Shown here: positions 36,804 to 49,436 of the stretch, in pieces | Layout: the number at the start of each line of letters is the position of its first letter | Position numbering within the stretch: the stretch's first letter is position 1 | Assembly: GCF_042767895.1 (NCBI RefSeq) | Contig: NC_091560.1 | Location: 32,294,796-32,358,795, forward strand | DNA from: Penaeus vannamei | Taxonomy: Eukaryota; Arthropoda; Malacostraca; Decapoda; Penaeidae | Direction of reading: 5' to 3' | DNA: 64,000 bases | The notes under the pieces: model-generated | What the model was told of the DNA's origin: nothing | Database searches by the model: none | Seen by the model: the letters and a program-made list of their open reading frames with translations, nothing else | Translations under genes and position numbers: made by a program

Positions 36804-37303
36804 NNNNNNNNNNNNNNNNNNNNNNNNNNNNNNNNNNNNNNNNNNNNNNNNNNNNNNNNNNNNNNNNNNNNNNNNNNNNNNNNNNNNNNNNNNNNNNNNN
36901 NNNNNNNNNNNNNNNNNNNNNNNNNNNNNNNNNNNNNNNNNNNNNNNNNNNNNNNNNNNNNNNNNNNNNNNNNNNNNNNNNNNNNNNNNNNNNNNNNNNN
37001 NNNNNNNNNNNNNNNNNNNNNNNNNNNNNNNNNNNNNNNNNNNNNNNNNNNNNNNNNNNNNNNNNNNNNNNNNNNNNNNNNNNNNNNNNNNNNNNNNNNN
37101 NNNNNNNNNNNNNNNNNNNNNNNNNNNNNNNNNNNNNNNNNNNNNNNNNNNNNNNNNNNNNNNNNNNNNNNNNNNNNNNNNNNNNNNNNNNNNNNNNNNN
37201 NNNNNNNNNNNNNNNNNNNNNNNNNNNNNNNNNNNNNNNNNNNNNNNNNNNNNNNNNNNNNNNNNNNNNNNNNNNNNNNNNNNNNNNNNNNNNNNNNNNN
37301 NNN
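36804..37303. other. Assembly gap (500 N)
   Basis: Exactly 500 N between an E unit and the LINE. The LINE 5' part and its insertion point lie inside or were lost here. Confidence 0.99.
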
Positions 37304-38035
37304 GGTCTCCTGGACCAAGACCATGGTCCAGGAATTTGGGGACTTGTTAGGAGAACCTGTTCAGTCGGTACGTGCTTGCGGCGAGGACATTGAAGTCTCA
37401 GAGAGCTTTACATACCTTGGTAGTGTAGTTCATAACTCTGGGCTGTCAGACCATGAAGTCAGCAGACGGATTGGCCTGGCAGCAGGGGTCATGAACTCTC
37501 TCAACAAGAGTATTTGGAGATGTCGGTACCTGTGCAGAAGGACCAAGCTACGGGTTTTCAAGGCCCTGATAATGCCAGTTTTGCTATACGGTAGCGAAAC
37601 CTGGACATTGTCCTGTGCCTTGGAGGCTCGTCTTGAAGCCTTTTGTAATAGGTCCTTGCGCCAGATCATGGGGTACTGTTGGCGGGACCATGTGTCCAAC
37701 CAACGGTTGCACCGTGAGACTGGCACAAGCCCTGTTATCTGCACAATCCGTGATCGCCAACTCAGGCTATATGGCCACCTGGCTCGCTTTCCTCAGGATG
37801 ATCCTGCCCATCAGGTCGTCTCTATTCGAGACAACCCTGGATGGAGGAGGCCTGTGGGACGACCGAGGAAGTCATGGCTTGGGCAGATCGACCAAACCTG
37901 CCATGAAGAACTAGAGATGGGCCGAGTCCCTGCCTGGCGTCTAGCCATAAGGGATCCTCGTAGGTGGAAGCGAAGGGTGGATGCGGCTATGCGCCCCCAT
38001 CGGCGTCAGCCCCCATGATGATGATGATGATGATG
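37304..38035 (+). mobile_element. RTE-type LINE, 3' end of pol ORF plus (ATG)7 tail
   Basis: An open frame of about 237 codons runs from the gap to TGA at 38016-38018. It is the C-terminal part of a LINE endonuclease-reverse transcriptase, after the catalytic core. Recognisable: YLGS (37413-37424), LLYGSETWTL (37581-37610), RDRQLRLYGHLARF (37749-37790), then GRPRKSW. This order is familiar from RTE/BovB-like elements. The 3' end is seven ATG triplets (38015-38035) overlapping the stop, as expected of RTE tails. GC content is visibly higher than around it and no stop interrupts it, so the insertion is probably recent. The 5' part, catalytic motifs and any target duplication are hidden by the gap. 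Confidence 0.88.
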
Positions 38036-38215
38036 CATTACTGTGATATCAATTGTAAATCCTGGACTCGGTCGACACGCTCGCTCACGTGGCTTGTTCA
38101 GACAGTCTGTAAGGAGATGTTATTCTGAACAAATTTGATACACCATAAAAATACTAAGGTAAGGACGAACATGTCTTTTATTCTCTTTCTCTCTCCTTCT
38201 TTATCATGAATATAT
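38036..38215 (-). repeat. Reverse A' upstream-module tail
   Basis: Reversed end of an A' unit directly after the LINE tail; matches 9854-10035 and 34958-35137. The LINE therefore sits in, or was joined to, an A' upstream module whose tRNA is not present on the left. Confidence 0.85.
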
Positions 38216-38232
38216 CAAATTCTGACGCGGAC
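38216..38232 (+). pseudogene. tRNA 3'-end remnant (B-like)
   Basis: Fourth-type remnant, ending GACGCGGAC (one base different from 10034). Confidence 0.68.
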
Positions 38233-39118
38233 TATTAATGATTTAATTTTTACATAATTTTATTACCTATATTTCCACTGCCTACATTTATTCCCTTTAT
38301 AAGCACTACCATTATTAATATATATAATCGCTATAAAAAAAGTATCAGACTGTGAACAGGGTACCGTTGTTACCCGCAAAGTTGTGCTAATCACCTACTC
38401 TTTATTTGGAACGTGTCAAACGGTGTATCAATACACCCGGAAGGAGTTATTCTCTATTAAAGGGAATGTTTATCTTCGTTGGGTACACACGGAACATGGT
38501 AACTGTAATTTCATCTAGAGTTCAAGGTGAAACCAAACCACGCACACAGCAGGGTTCATAAACACTACACAGCTTTTGTAGGCTTTAAGACCTATGGCGA
38601 AGTGTAAGAGGCAATTCTGCATTCAGTTAGCAAGGCGTTCGAGAATATATGAGTAAGAATTTTAGCAAAGATTAACAGCAGCAGGATCATCATCACTAAA
38701 TGTTATCTTAGTGTTTGTAATTACGATAATGATGTTATATTTATGATATATATAACATTTGGTAGACAATTATTGTTTTCCTGATAAGGGCGGAGAGGAT
38801 GAGAGAGGGAAGGGAAAGAGAATAAAAAGAGAGAGGGAGGGAAGAGAAAGTGAGAAAAAGAGAATACAAGACAAGCTAAATACAATTTTGTAATAGTGCT
38901 GAATATGAATGCGTTGTGAAAACAGGCAGATCATGAAAATTCCCCTAATAACATCAATGATAAACAAAATTATAACAATTATGTACCCCCCCTCCTGGTA
39001 ATGACCCAGTGAAAATTATCATAGAAAAGAAAGAAAAGAAAAAGACAAACAACACAGGAAATAGGTAGGCGCATCTTATATGCATAGATACAAATTTGTC
39101 TTGCTCCTTGTTACTTAC

Positions 39119-39189
39119 GTCTCCGTGGTGTAGTGGATAGCATGACTGCCTCTTAATCAGTTGACTCGGGTTCAAATCCTGACGGAGAC
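39119..39189 (+). tRNA. tRNA-Lys-like (CTT), subfamily E
   Basis: Perfect acceptor GTCTCCG/CGGAGAC, TGAC variable region, intact boxes, T4 at 39201-39204. Best E copy. Confidence 0.82.
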
Positions 39190-40263
39190 AATGACATACA
39201 TTTTAAAAATTATTTTGAGACTCATATTATATTCTTAAAATTTGTATTTTCATTGCAGTTGTTACCATACTTGATTATCTAGAAAATCCCAGACTGTGAA
39301 CGGGGTTCTCTACTTACCACTGAGAGTTGATTTCACTTGCCACTCACGAATGCTACGGAAAAACGCGTTTTTCCATAATTTAACTTTCCTCAAGTTACTA
39401 CAGTACAACTGTGAATTTGCATGTTTGTATCACGTGTATTTGCATAGAATAATAAATTGGAATGTATATTCAAAAATCTTGATTTAAATCGAACCTAAAG
39501 TCGTTAAAGTCACATCCGGATCGGCGGGTTACAGTTTGAAAACACCGACAGAGAACAGTTTTGCTAATCACCTAATCTTAATTGGGAAAGTCTCAAACGC
39601 CAAATCAATACATCCAGATGTTGTCCTTGATAATACATCATCATCAATTTCGCTGTGTACATACGAGACATAGTAATAGTAATTTTATTTATAGTTCAAG
39701 CTGAAAGCAACCAGGTTGAAATTTTTTATGCGGAACAACAGCAGTATCATCAGTATTATATTAATGATTGTGATTATGTTAAGGGCAAGTTCTGATAATT
39801 ATTTATAACATTTGTTAAACAACTATTATTTTCATGATAAAGGAGGAGAAGGAGAGATAAAAGAATAAAAGACACGTTCGTCATTATCATAGTATTCTTA
39901 TGGTGAATCAAATTTGTTCATATTGTTATACCCTTACAGACTGTCAAAACAGGCCACGTGAACTAGCCTGTTGACCTATGCCAGGAATTGAATTACAGTT
40001 GATAAAAAACTAATCCCGTGAAAGATAAATGCAATATTATAGTAATAATACAGAATATGAATGCGTTTTGAGAACAGGCGGATCATGAACATTCCCTAAT
40101 AACATTACTGAAATACAAAACTATCATAATTTTGCACTCCCTCCTGTAATGACCCAGTGATAATTATCATAGAAAAGAAAGAAAGAAAAAAGAAAAACAA
40201 ACATTGGAAATAAGCGCTTCAATATAGCTATATACAAATTCGTTTCACTTTCCCATCAATTAA

Positions 40264-40334
40264 GTCTCCGTGGTGTAGTGGATAGCATGGCTGCCTCTTA
40301 ATCAGCAGACTCGGGTTCAAATCCTGATGGAGAC
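40264..40334 (+). tRNA. tRNA-Lys-like (CTT), subfamily D
   Basis: G27/C43 paired change as in 12239. Perfect boxes A and B. Longest terminator in the window, T11 at 40343-40353. Confidence 0.83.
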
Positions 40335-41074
40335 TAACATACTTTTTTTTTTTATTATTTTCAAACATTATATAAATAAGATTTTATTTTCAGTGCCATT
40401 GTTACCATACATGATCGTCTATAAAATGTCAGACAGTGGAAGGGATTCTTCTCTATTTACCTCTGAAAGTTTTATTTCAGTTGCCACTCACGAATGCTAC
40501 GGAAAACGCCCTTCCTCGAGTTACTATAGCACAACTGGGAATTTGCATTTTTGTATAACATGGTTATTTGTAGAGAATAATAAATCGGAATATATATTGA
40601 AAGATAAGATAATTAACCTAAATTCGTTAATGTCCGGACCGGCGCGTCACAGGTTGAAGACACCGACCAGAAATAAAGGTTTGCTAATCACCTAATCCTA
40701 ATTTCGACTCAGACTCCATATTAGTACACACACAAGTTGCCCTCGATAACATATTTAATAATTTCGCTACGTACACACGAAACATGGTAATCGTAATTGT
40801 AACTAGAGTTCAAGCTGAAAGCAACCGGGTTCATGGTTGGATATTCAGCCAAAGATCATATCCACACCAAAAACAAGTGTATTGAGAAAGCCGCTGAATT
40901 CAATAGGACACTAAGGTTTTTTGTGTTTCAATAAGACGTATGACTAAGAGTAAGAAACAATTTTACTTATAATTAACCTAAGTTTTTTATTATATCTGCA
41001 TCGGCGGGCACAGGTTGAGGGCACTTACCCGCAAACATCTAAGGAGTGCTAATCACCTAATCTTAATTTGGAAC

Positions 41075-41331
41075 GTGTCACACGGATCATGAAAATTATC
41101 TTGATAACATTACTGAAACACAAAGTGAAGATAATATTGTACTTCCACTTGTAATGAACCAGTGATAGCATAAGCAAGAAAAAAGAGACAAACAACATAG
41201 GAAAGAAGTAGGTGCTGTTATTTAGTTATATAGATACTCGTTTTGCTCATTTTCATGCAAGTTTGAACTAGATTCTTGACCTAGGCAGAAGACCAGTATT
41301 TACATTTGATATCAACGTAGTGTAGGAAATG

Positions 41332-41332
<1 letters not shown>
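41075..41332 (+). repeat. Collapsed unit with two upstream-module pieces
   Basis: Same double-deletion structure as 13040-13315, leading into (TA)n. Confidence 0.7.

Positions 41333-41400
<68 letters not shown>
41333..41400. repeat. (TA)n microsatellite
   Basis: About 33 TA repeats at the same place as 13316-13381. Confidence 0.95.
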
Positions 41401-41401
<1 letters not shown>

Positions 41402-41897
41402 TTTAACCAGTGTACAGTTTTTGTAGGTTACGACAAGACCTATGACTAAGTTTATGAAGCAATTCTAATTCCAGTGAGCTAGTAAATCGTACACGAATGC
41501 ATATTAGTGAGAATTTTTACAGAGACAACAGCAGTAACATTATTATTATCATGATTATTATAATTACGACAATAGCAAATTACAGTAAATATTATGGTGA
41601 TAATATGAACAATAATTTTTGACAATTACAACTATTCTTATAATGAAGAGGGAGACTGAAAAGAGAGAGATTGAAAGAAATTCGTCCTTCTTGTTAGTTG
41701 ATTTGAAACAATTCACGATTGAATTTCCATTGTGGCTTTTACTATTCCATCTTTGTATAAAGGAGAATAGACTAAAATATAGACATCATAAAAGGGACGC
41801 GAGGCAAAGAGACAGATAGACAGGCAGACAGACAGAGATGGAAGAACGAGGGAGATGAAATGTTTTTATATTTCAAAGGATACATTTTTCTTTAACA

Positions 41898-41968
41898 GTT
41901 CGTGTTATGTAGTGGATAGCATGTCTGCCTCTGAAACAGTAGACTCGGTTTCAAATCCTTATGTGGAC
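41898..41968 (+). pseudogene. tRNA-Gln-like (CTG), subfamily B
   Basis: Full 71-nt B form; box B changed to GTTTCAAATCC. T6 at 41981-41986. A (GACA)n-like stretch near 41810-41838 lies in its purine module. Confidence 0.65.
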
Positions 41969-43150
41969 TATTAATCTACCTTTTTTCACACCAATATTTT
42001 TACTGCATACATTACTATGCACTGACTACTATTATTACTATGCGTAATCGTTATAGAATAATACAAGACTGTGAACAGGGTGCTGTCGACCGTGTATGTT
42101 TTTGGTTCCTACAAATACTCTTCTCAATTCGATTTTTTGCTTTCGTCTATTAACTACTGTACATTTGGGAAATATCACTTTTCTATTATATGCGAATTTC
42201 TCTAAAATAAACGATGGCAACTTGCATTAATACTTGACAATTTATAATTCAACTTACTTGGAATTTCATTATGTCTACATCGGCGCGCACAGGTTGAGGA
42301 CACTTACTCGCAAACATCTAAGGAGTGCTAATCACCTAATCTTAATTAGGAACGTGTCACGTGGTATATCATTTCACCCGGAAGGAGTTTATTTTGTGTA
42401 CACACGCAACGTGGTAACTGTAATTTTATCAATAGTTCAAGGTGAAAGCAAACCACGCACACAATAGGGTTCATAAACACTATAGGTTTCGTAGGCTATG
42501 ATAAGACCTGTGGCGAAGTGCAAGAAAAATTCTGCATTCAGTGAAATAGCAAGGCTTTCGAATATATATGAGTGAGAATTTTTACAAAGCGGAACAAGAG
42601 CAGTATCATCATAAGTGTTATTATAATTATTGGCATTAAGATAATGGCAATACATATAACATTTGTTAGATAATTATATTCATTATAAGGGAGGAGAGAG
42701 GGAAGAGAAAGAGAATAAAAGAGAGAGGGAGGGAAGAGAAAGTGAGAAAAAGGGAAGAGAAAGTGAGAGAAAGAACAGACGTTTGTAATTACCAAAGAAT
42801 TTTTATGGTGTATCAAATCTGTTAACATTAACATACCCTTGCAGACTCAAAACACGCCACGTGAACTAGCGTCTTGACCAAGGCCAGGATTTGCAACTGA
42901 TACCAAAGTAATTCCGCAAAAGAATAAGGCAACATTCTTGTAAAAGTGCTGAATATGAATGCGTTTTGAAAACGGGCGGATCATGAAAATTCCCCTAATA
43001 ACTTTACTGAAAAACAAATTTATAATCTTATACTCTTGCAATGATCCAGTGATAATTTTAATATGAAAGAAAGAAAAGGATAAACAACATAGGAAATAGG
43101 TAAGTGTTCCTATATGGATATATATAGGTTTGTTTATTGCTACCATCTAA

Positions 43151-43221
43151 GTCTCCGTGGTGTAGTGGATAGCATGACTGCCTCTAAATCAGTAGACTCG
43201 GGTTCAAATCCTGACGGAGAC
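43151..43221 (+). tRNA. tRNA-like with amber-reading anticodon CTA (A body)
   Basis: Identical to the A consensus in every arm except the loop, CTCTAAA instead of CTCTTAA, giving anticodon CTA at 43184-43186, which would read UAG. Perfect acceptor, exact boxes A and B, T5 at 43236-43240. It may be a suppressor-type tRNA, a silent copy, or an assembly error. Confidence 0.75.
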
Positions 43222-43675
43222 TAACACACATACACTTTTTAAAGTATTTTCGAACTCATATTACATTTTTAAGATTTTATTTTGTGTAAATATTATTGTG
43301 ACATAATCGTCTATAAAACGTCAGACAATGGAAGGGATTCTTCTCTACTTACCACTGAATGCTTAATTTCAATTGCCATTCACGAATGCGACGGAAAAAC
43401 GTTCACTCCATATTTTAGCTTGCCTTGAGTTACTAAGCATTTTTGTATAAGGTGTATTTTTTATACAATGACCGGATCGGCGCGTCACAGATTGAACACA
43501 TAACCGGAAAAAAAGGTTTGCTAATCACCTAACTTTACTTGGGAAAGTTTCAATCTCCATATTAGTACACCTAGAAGTTGTCCTCGATAATACAAGTTAA
43601 TTTCGCTGTGTACATACGAAGCATGGTAATGGAATTTTATTTTATGTACACCATTAACTACAATATAGTTTAGTA

Positions 43676-43746
43676 CTTTTTGTGGTGTAATGGATAGCAT
43701 GACTGTCTCCTAATCAGTAGACTCGGGTTCAAATCCTGACGGAAAC
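43676..43746 (+). tRNA. tRNA-Arg-like (CCT), subfamily C
   Basis: CCT; first acceptor pair lost (C1-C72). T arm as good as in A (CCTGA). T4 at 43755-43758, closer than in other C copies. Confidence 0.74.
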
Positions 43747-44576
43747 TATTGATGTTTTCTTTAAAATTTTCAAATCAATATTTTCTCTGCATACATTTTA
43801 TTGCTTTCATAATCACTGTTGTTATTAATGTTCGTAATTGTTCCAGAATAGTGCCAGACTATTAACAGGGACTATGAGCTTACCTTCTAGCGTTATAGTT
43901 TACTGTTGCTGCCCACGAATGATAGAGAAAAATGCTTTTCTCAATTCCTATTTGATCTTTGATCTAGTAACTACACTAATGTTGAGAATTGACATTATTG
44001 TATTAGATGTAAATTTCCATAATAAGAGCGATGGAAATGTATATTAAGACATATCAATTAGCTTTGTTGAAATTAGATTACGTCTGCCACAAGTTGAGGA
44101 CACTTCCCCGTAAACATATCAGGAGTGCTAATCACCTAATCCTAATTTGGAAAGTCTCGCATATCAGTACATCCAGAAGGATATAAAACATACTCATTTT
44201 CCCTGTGTACACACGGAGCTTGGTAATTATAATTTTACTTTGACTTATCAAATCCGGATCGGCGCGTCACAAGTGGAACACACCGGCCGGAAAAAAGGTT
44301 TGCTAATCACCTAATCTTAATCTGGAAAGTTACAAACACCATATCAGTGCACCCAGAAGTTGCCTTCGATTATATAGCATAGTTAATGTTATCTAGAGTT
44401 CAAGCTGAAGCAATCGGGTTCATATTGGATATTCAGCCATGTATCATATCCACTACATTGACCAGTGTATTGAGAGAACCAATGAATTCAGTAGAACACT
44501 AGTTTTTGTAGGTTGTGATATGACCCATGACAGTGCAAGAGGCAATTGTTCTTCCAGTGAGCTAGTAAGGCGTACA

Positions 44577-45052
44577 CGAATACATATTAGTGAGGATTTT
44601 TACACAGAGGGACAACAGCATTAACATTATTGTTATCATGATTATAATCATTACTGCAATAGCAAATTGTAAAAACTATAATGATAATAATATGAACAAT
44701 ATTTTTTGACAATTATGATAACTGAAGAGGGAGACGGAAAAGAAAGATAATGAAAGACATTTAACGTAATCTTTTCTATAGTTAATTTGAAACACTTCAA
44801 ACAACGGGGTTCTTCTCTACTTACCACTGAATGTTTGATTTCACTTGCCACTCACGAATGCTACGGAAAAACGCTCTTCTCACTCCATATCTTTGCTTTG
44901 CTCGAGTTACTATAGTACAAATGGGAAGTTACATTTTTGCATAACGTGCACTTGAACAGAATGATAAATCGAAAGATATCGATTTATAATGAACCTAAAT
45001 TTGTTTAAATTAGGTCCGGATCGGCGCGTCACAGGTTGAAGACACCGACCGA
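44577..45052 (+). repeat. tRNA-less F unit
   Basis: Scar AACGGGG at 44803-44809. Confidence 0.8.
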
Positions 45053-45679
45053 AAAAAAGGTTTGCTAATCACCTAATCCTAATTTGGAAAGTCTCAAACG
45101 CCATATCAGTACACCCAAAAGTTGTCCTCGATAATATAGCTTAGTTAATTTCGCTGTGTGCACACGAAACATGGTAGTTGTAATTTTATCTGGAGTTCAA
45201 GCTGAAAGCAACAGGGTTCAGAGTTCAGAGCCATGGATCTTATCCACACCTTTAACCAGTGTATTGAGAAAACTACTGAATTCAATACAGTTTTTGTAGG
45301 TTACGACAAGACCTATGACTAAGTTTATGAGGCAATCCTACTTCCAGTGAGCTAGTAAATCGTACACGAATACATATTAGTGAGAATTTTTACAGAGACA
45401 ACAGCAGTAACATTATTATTGTCATGATTATTATCATTACGGCAATAGCAAATTACAGAAAATATGGTGATAATATGAACAGTATTTTTTGACAATTATA
45501 ATTATTTTTATAATGAAGAGGGAGACTGAAAAGAAAGAGATTGAAAGACATTCGTCCTTTTTGTATTCTTTTTCATGGTTGACTTGAAACAATTCACGAT
45601 TTAATTTCTACTGAGAGAGATGAAAGAACGAGATAAATGAAATGTTTTTATATTTCAAAGGATACATTTTTCTTAAATA

Positions 45680-45750
45680 GTTCGTGTTATGTAGTGGATG
45701 GCATGTCTGCCTCTGAAACAGTAGACTCGGTTTCAAATCTTTATGTGGAC
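45680..45750 (+). pseudogene. tRNA-Gln-like (CTG), subfamily B
   Basis: Full-length B form; D arm GTGGATGGCAT, box B GTTTCAAATCT, T stem weakened. T6 at 45763-45768. Confidence 0.63.
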
Positions 45751-46932
45751 TATTAATCTACCTTTTTTCACACCAATATTTTTACTGCATACATTTATTA
45801 CTATGCACTCACTACTATTATTACTATGTGTAATCGTTATAGAATAGTACCAGACTGTGAACAGGGTGCTGTCGACCGTTATGTTTTTGGTTCCTACAAA
45901 TGCTCTTCTCAATTCGTTATTTAGCTTTCATCTATTAACTACAGTACATTTGGGAAATATCACTTTTCTATTATATGCGAATTTCTCTAAAATAAACGAT
46001 GGCAACTTGCATTAATACTTGACAATTTATAATTAAACTAACTTGGAATTTCATTATGTCGGCATCGGCGCGCACAGGTTGAGGACACTTACTCGCAAAC
46101 ATCTAAGGAGTGCTAATCACCTAATCTTAATTTGAAACGTGTCACGTGGTATATCATTTCACCCGGAAGGACTTTATTTTGTGTACACACGCAACATGGT
46201 AACTGTAATTTTATCAAAAGTTCAAGGTGAAAGCAAACCACGCACACAATAGGGTTCATAAACACTATAGGTTTCGTAGGCTATGATAAGACCTGTGGCG
46301 AAGTGCAAGAGAAATTCTGCATTCAGTGAAATAGCAGGGCGTTCGCGAATATATATGAGTGAGAATTTTTACAAAGCCTAACAACAGCAGTATCATCATA
46401 AGTGTTATTATAATGCTTGTCATTAAGATAATGGCAAGATATAATAATAATTGTTGTATATATAACATTTGTTAGACAATTATCTTCATCATAAGGGAGG
46501 AGAGAGAGAGGGAAGAGAAAGAGAATAACAGAGAGAGAGGGAGGGAGGAGAAAGTGAGAGAAAGAACAGACGTTTGCAATTACCAAAGAATTTTTATGGT
46601 TTATCAAATTTGTTCACATTAACATACCCTTGCAGACTCAAAGCACGCCACGTGAACTAGCGTGTTGACCTAGGCCAGGATTTGCAACTGATACCAAAGT
46701 AATTCCGCGAAAGAATAAGACATTCTTGTAAAAGGACAATATGAATGCGTTTTGAAAACGGGCGGATCATGAAAATTCCCCAAATAACTTCACTGAAAAA
46801 CAAAATTATAATTTTGTACTCTTGTAATGACCCAGTGATAATTTTCATATGAAAGAAAGAAAAGGACAAACATAGGAAATAAGTAGGCGTTCCTATATGC
46901 ATATTTAAATTCGTTTAACTTTCATCATTCAA

Positions 46933-47003
46933 GTCTCCGTGGTGTAGTGGATAGCATGACTGCCTCTTAATCAGTAGACTCGGGTTCAAACCCTGACGGA
47001 GAC
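46933..47003 (+). tRNA. tRNA-Lys-like (CTT), subfamily A
   Basis: Pre-hairpin A allele with TTCAAAC T loop, perfect acceptor, intact boxes, T8 at 47016-47023. Confidence 0.83.
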
Positions 47004-47442
47004 ATACTCATATCCTTTTTTTTATTATTATTATTTTCGAACTCATTTATTTTTTAGATTTCATTTTCAGTGCAAATGTTATTGTGACATAATCGTCTAT
47101 AAAATGGACAGTGGAAGAGGTTCTTCTCTACTTACCACTGAATGCTTAATTTCACTTGCCATTCACGAATGCGACGGAAAAACGTTCTCACTCCATATTT
47201 TAGCTTACCTTGAGTTACTAAGCATTTTTGTGTAAGGTGTATTTAAAAAAAATGACCGGATTGGCGCGTCACAGATTGAACACATAACCGGAAAAAAAAG
47301 GTTTTCTAATCACCTAACTTTACTTAGGAAAGTTTCAACTTTCATTATCTTACTTTTCCGTCTCCCTCTTCAGTAATCATAATTGTCAAAAAATATTGTT
47401 CATATTATTATCATTATAGTTATTTATATCCAATATGAACCC

Positions 47443-47473
47443 GATTATATAGCATTAACTATGCTATATAATC
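47443..47473. repeat. Perfect 13-bp hairpin at orientation switch
   Basis: Same sequence as 3189 and 30461; 16,982 bp from the latter. Confidence 0.92.
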
Positions 47474-47550
47474 GAGGACAACTGGGTGTACTGATATGGT
47501 GTTTGTAACTTTCCAGATTAAGATTAGGTGATTAGCAAACCTTATTTTTT

Positions 47551-48030
47551 CGGTTGGTGTCTTCAACCTGTGACGTGCCGATCTGGACCTAATTTAAACA
47601 AATTTAGGTTCATTATAAATAGATATCTTTCCATTTATCATTCTATACAAGTGCATGTTATGCAAAAAATGTAACGTTCCATTCGTACTATAGTAACTCA
47701 AGCAAAGCAAAGATATGGAGTGAGAAGAGCGTTTTTCTGTAGCATTCGTGAGTGGCAAGTGAAATCAAACATTCAGTGGTAAGTAGAGAAGAACCCCGTT
47801 GTTTGAAGTGTTTCAAATTAACTATAGAAAAGATTACGTTAAATGTCTTTCATTATCTTTCTTTTCCGTCTCCCTCTTCAGTAATCATAATTGTCAAAAA
47901 ACATTGTTCATATTATTATCATTATCGTTATCGCAATTTGCTATTGCCGTAATGACTATAATCATGATAACAATAATGTTAATGCTGTTGTCCCTCTGTG
48001 TAAAAATCCTCACTAATATGTATTCGTGTA
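47551..48030 (-). repeat. tRNA-less F unit
   Basis: Scar CCCCGTT at 47794-47800. Confidence 0.8.
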
Positions 48031-48849
48031 CGCCTTACTAGCTCACTGGAAGAACAATTGCCTCTTGCACTGTCATGGGTCATATCACAACCTACAAAAA
48101 CTAGTGTTCTACTGAATTCATTGGTTCTCTCAATACACTGGTCAGTGTAGTGGATATAATCCAGTATCCAATATGAACCTGATTGCTTCAGCTTGAACTC
48201 TAGATAACATTACTTATGCTATATAATCGAGGTCAACTTCTGGGTGTACTGATATGGTGTTTGTAACTTTCCAGATTAAGATTAGGTGATTAGCAAACCT
48301 TTTTTCCGGCCGGTGTGTTCCACTTGTGACGCGCCGATCCGGATTTGATTTAAGTCGAAGGAAAATTATAATTACCAAGCTCCGTGTGTACACAGGGAAA
48401 ATGAGTATGTTTTAGATCCTTCTGGATGAACTGATATGCGAGACTTTCCAAATTAAGATTAGGTGATTAGCACTAGTGATTAGAAATGTTTACGGGGAAG
48501 TGTCCTCAACTTATGGCAGACGTAATCTAATTCCAACAAAGCTAATTGATATGTCTTAATATACATTTCCATCGCTCTTATTATAGAAATTTACATCTAA
48601 TACAATAATGTCAATTTCCAACATTAGTGTAGATCAAAGATCAAATAGGAATTGAGAAAAGCATTTTTCTCTATCATTCGTGGGCAGCAACAGTAACCTA
48701 TAACGCTAGAAGGTAAGCTCATAGTCCCTGTTAAAAGTCTGGCACTATTCTGGAACAATTACGAACATTAATAACGACAGTGATTATGAAAGCAATAAAA
48801 TGTATGCAGAGAAAATAATGATTTGAAAATTTTAAAGAGAACATCCATA

Positions 48850-48920
48850 GTTTCCGTCAGGATTTGAACCCGAGTCTACTGATTAGGAGGCAGTCAGTAT
48901 ATCCTTTATAACACGGAAAC
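48850..48920 (-). pseudogene. tRNA-Arg-like (CCT), C, D arm mutated
   Basis: Acceptor GTTTCCG/CGGAAAC is a perfect 7 bp and box B is exact, but the D arm (TGTTATAAAGGATATACT) has lost its pairing and box A. T4 at 48826-48829. Confidence 0.68.
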
Positions 48921-49365
48921 TTCTAAACAATATAGTGGTTAATGGTGTAAATAAAATAAAATACCATTACCATGCTTCGTATGTACAGAGAAATAAACTT
49001 GTATTATCGAGGACAACATCTAGGTGTACTGATATGGAGATTGGAACTTTCCTAAGTAAAGTTAGGTGATTAGAAAACCTTTTTTTTTCCGGTCATGTGT
49101 TCCATCTGTGACGCGCCGATCCGGTCATTCTATAAAAAATACACCTTATACAATAATGCTTAAGTCAATGTAAGCTAAAATATGGTGAGAACGTTTTTCC
49201 GTAGCATTCGTGAATGGCAAGTGAAATGAAACATTCAGTGGTAAGTAGAGAAGAACCTCTTCCACTGTCCATTTTATAGACGATTATGTCACAATAACAA
49301 TTGCACTGAAAATGATATTTTAAAAATATGAGTTCGAAAATAATTTAAAAAGTGTATGTGTGTTA

Positions 49366-49436
49366 GTCTCCGTCAGGATTTGAACCCGAGTCTACTGATT
49401 AAGAGGCAGTCATGCTATCCACTGCACCACGGAGAC
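49366..49436 (-). tRNA. tRNA-Lys-like (CTT), subfamily A
   Basis: Perfect acceptor and T arm; box A TGGTGCAGTGG. T5 at 49347-49351. Confidence 0.82.

Larger units (their letters stand above)
38216..47442 (+). repeat. Forward block remnant, E, D, B, A, C, F, B, A
   Basis: Most complete left arm of the higher-order unit, with loci at 39119, 40264, 41898, 43151, 43676, 45680 and 46933. E upstream sequence lacks the CACGTG part (jump at about 38872). Ends with the TAATC to reversed-R fusion and the hairpin. Confidence 0.86.

Noticed and set aside
37430..37744. ORF on the minus strand of the LINE and a second + frame at 37615
   Set aside because: Overlap the clear LINE reading frame; shadows of it.
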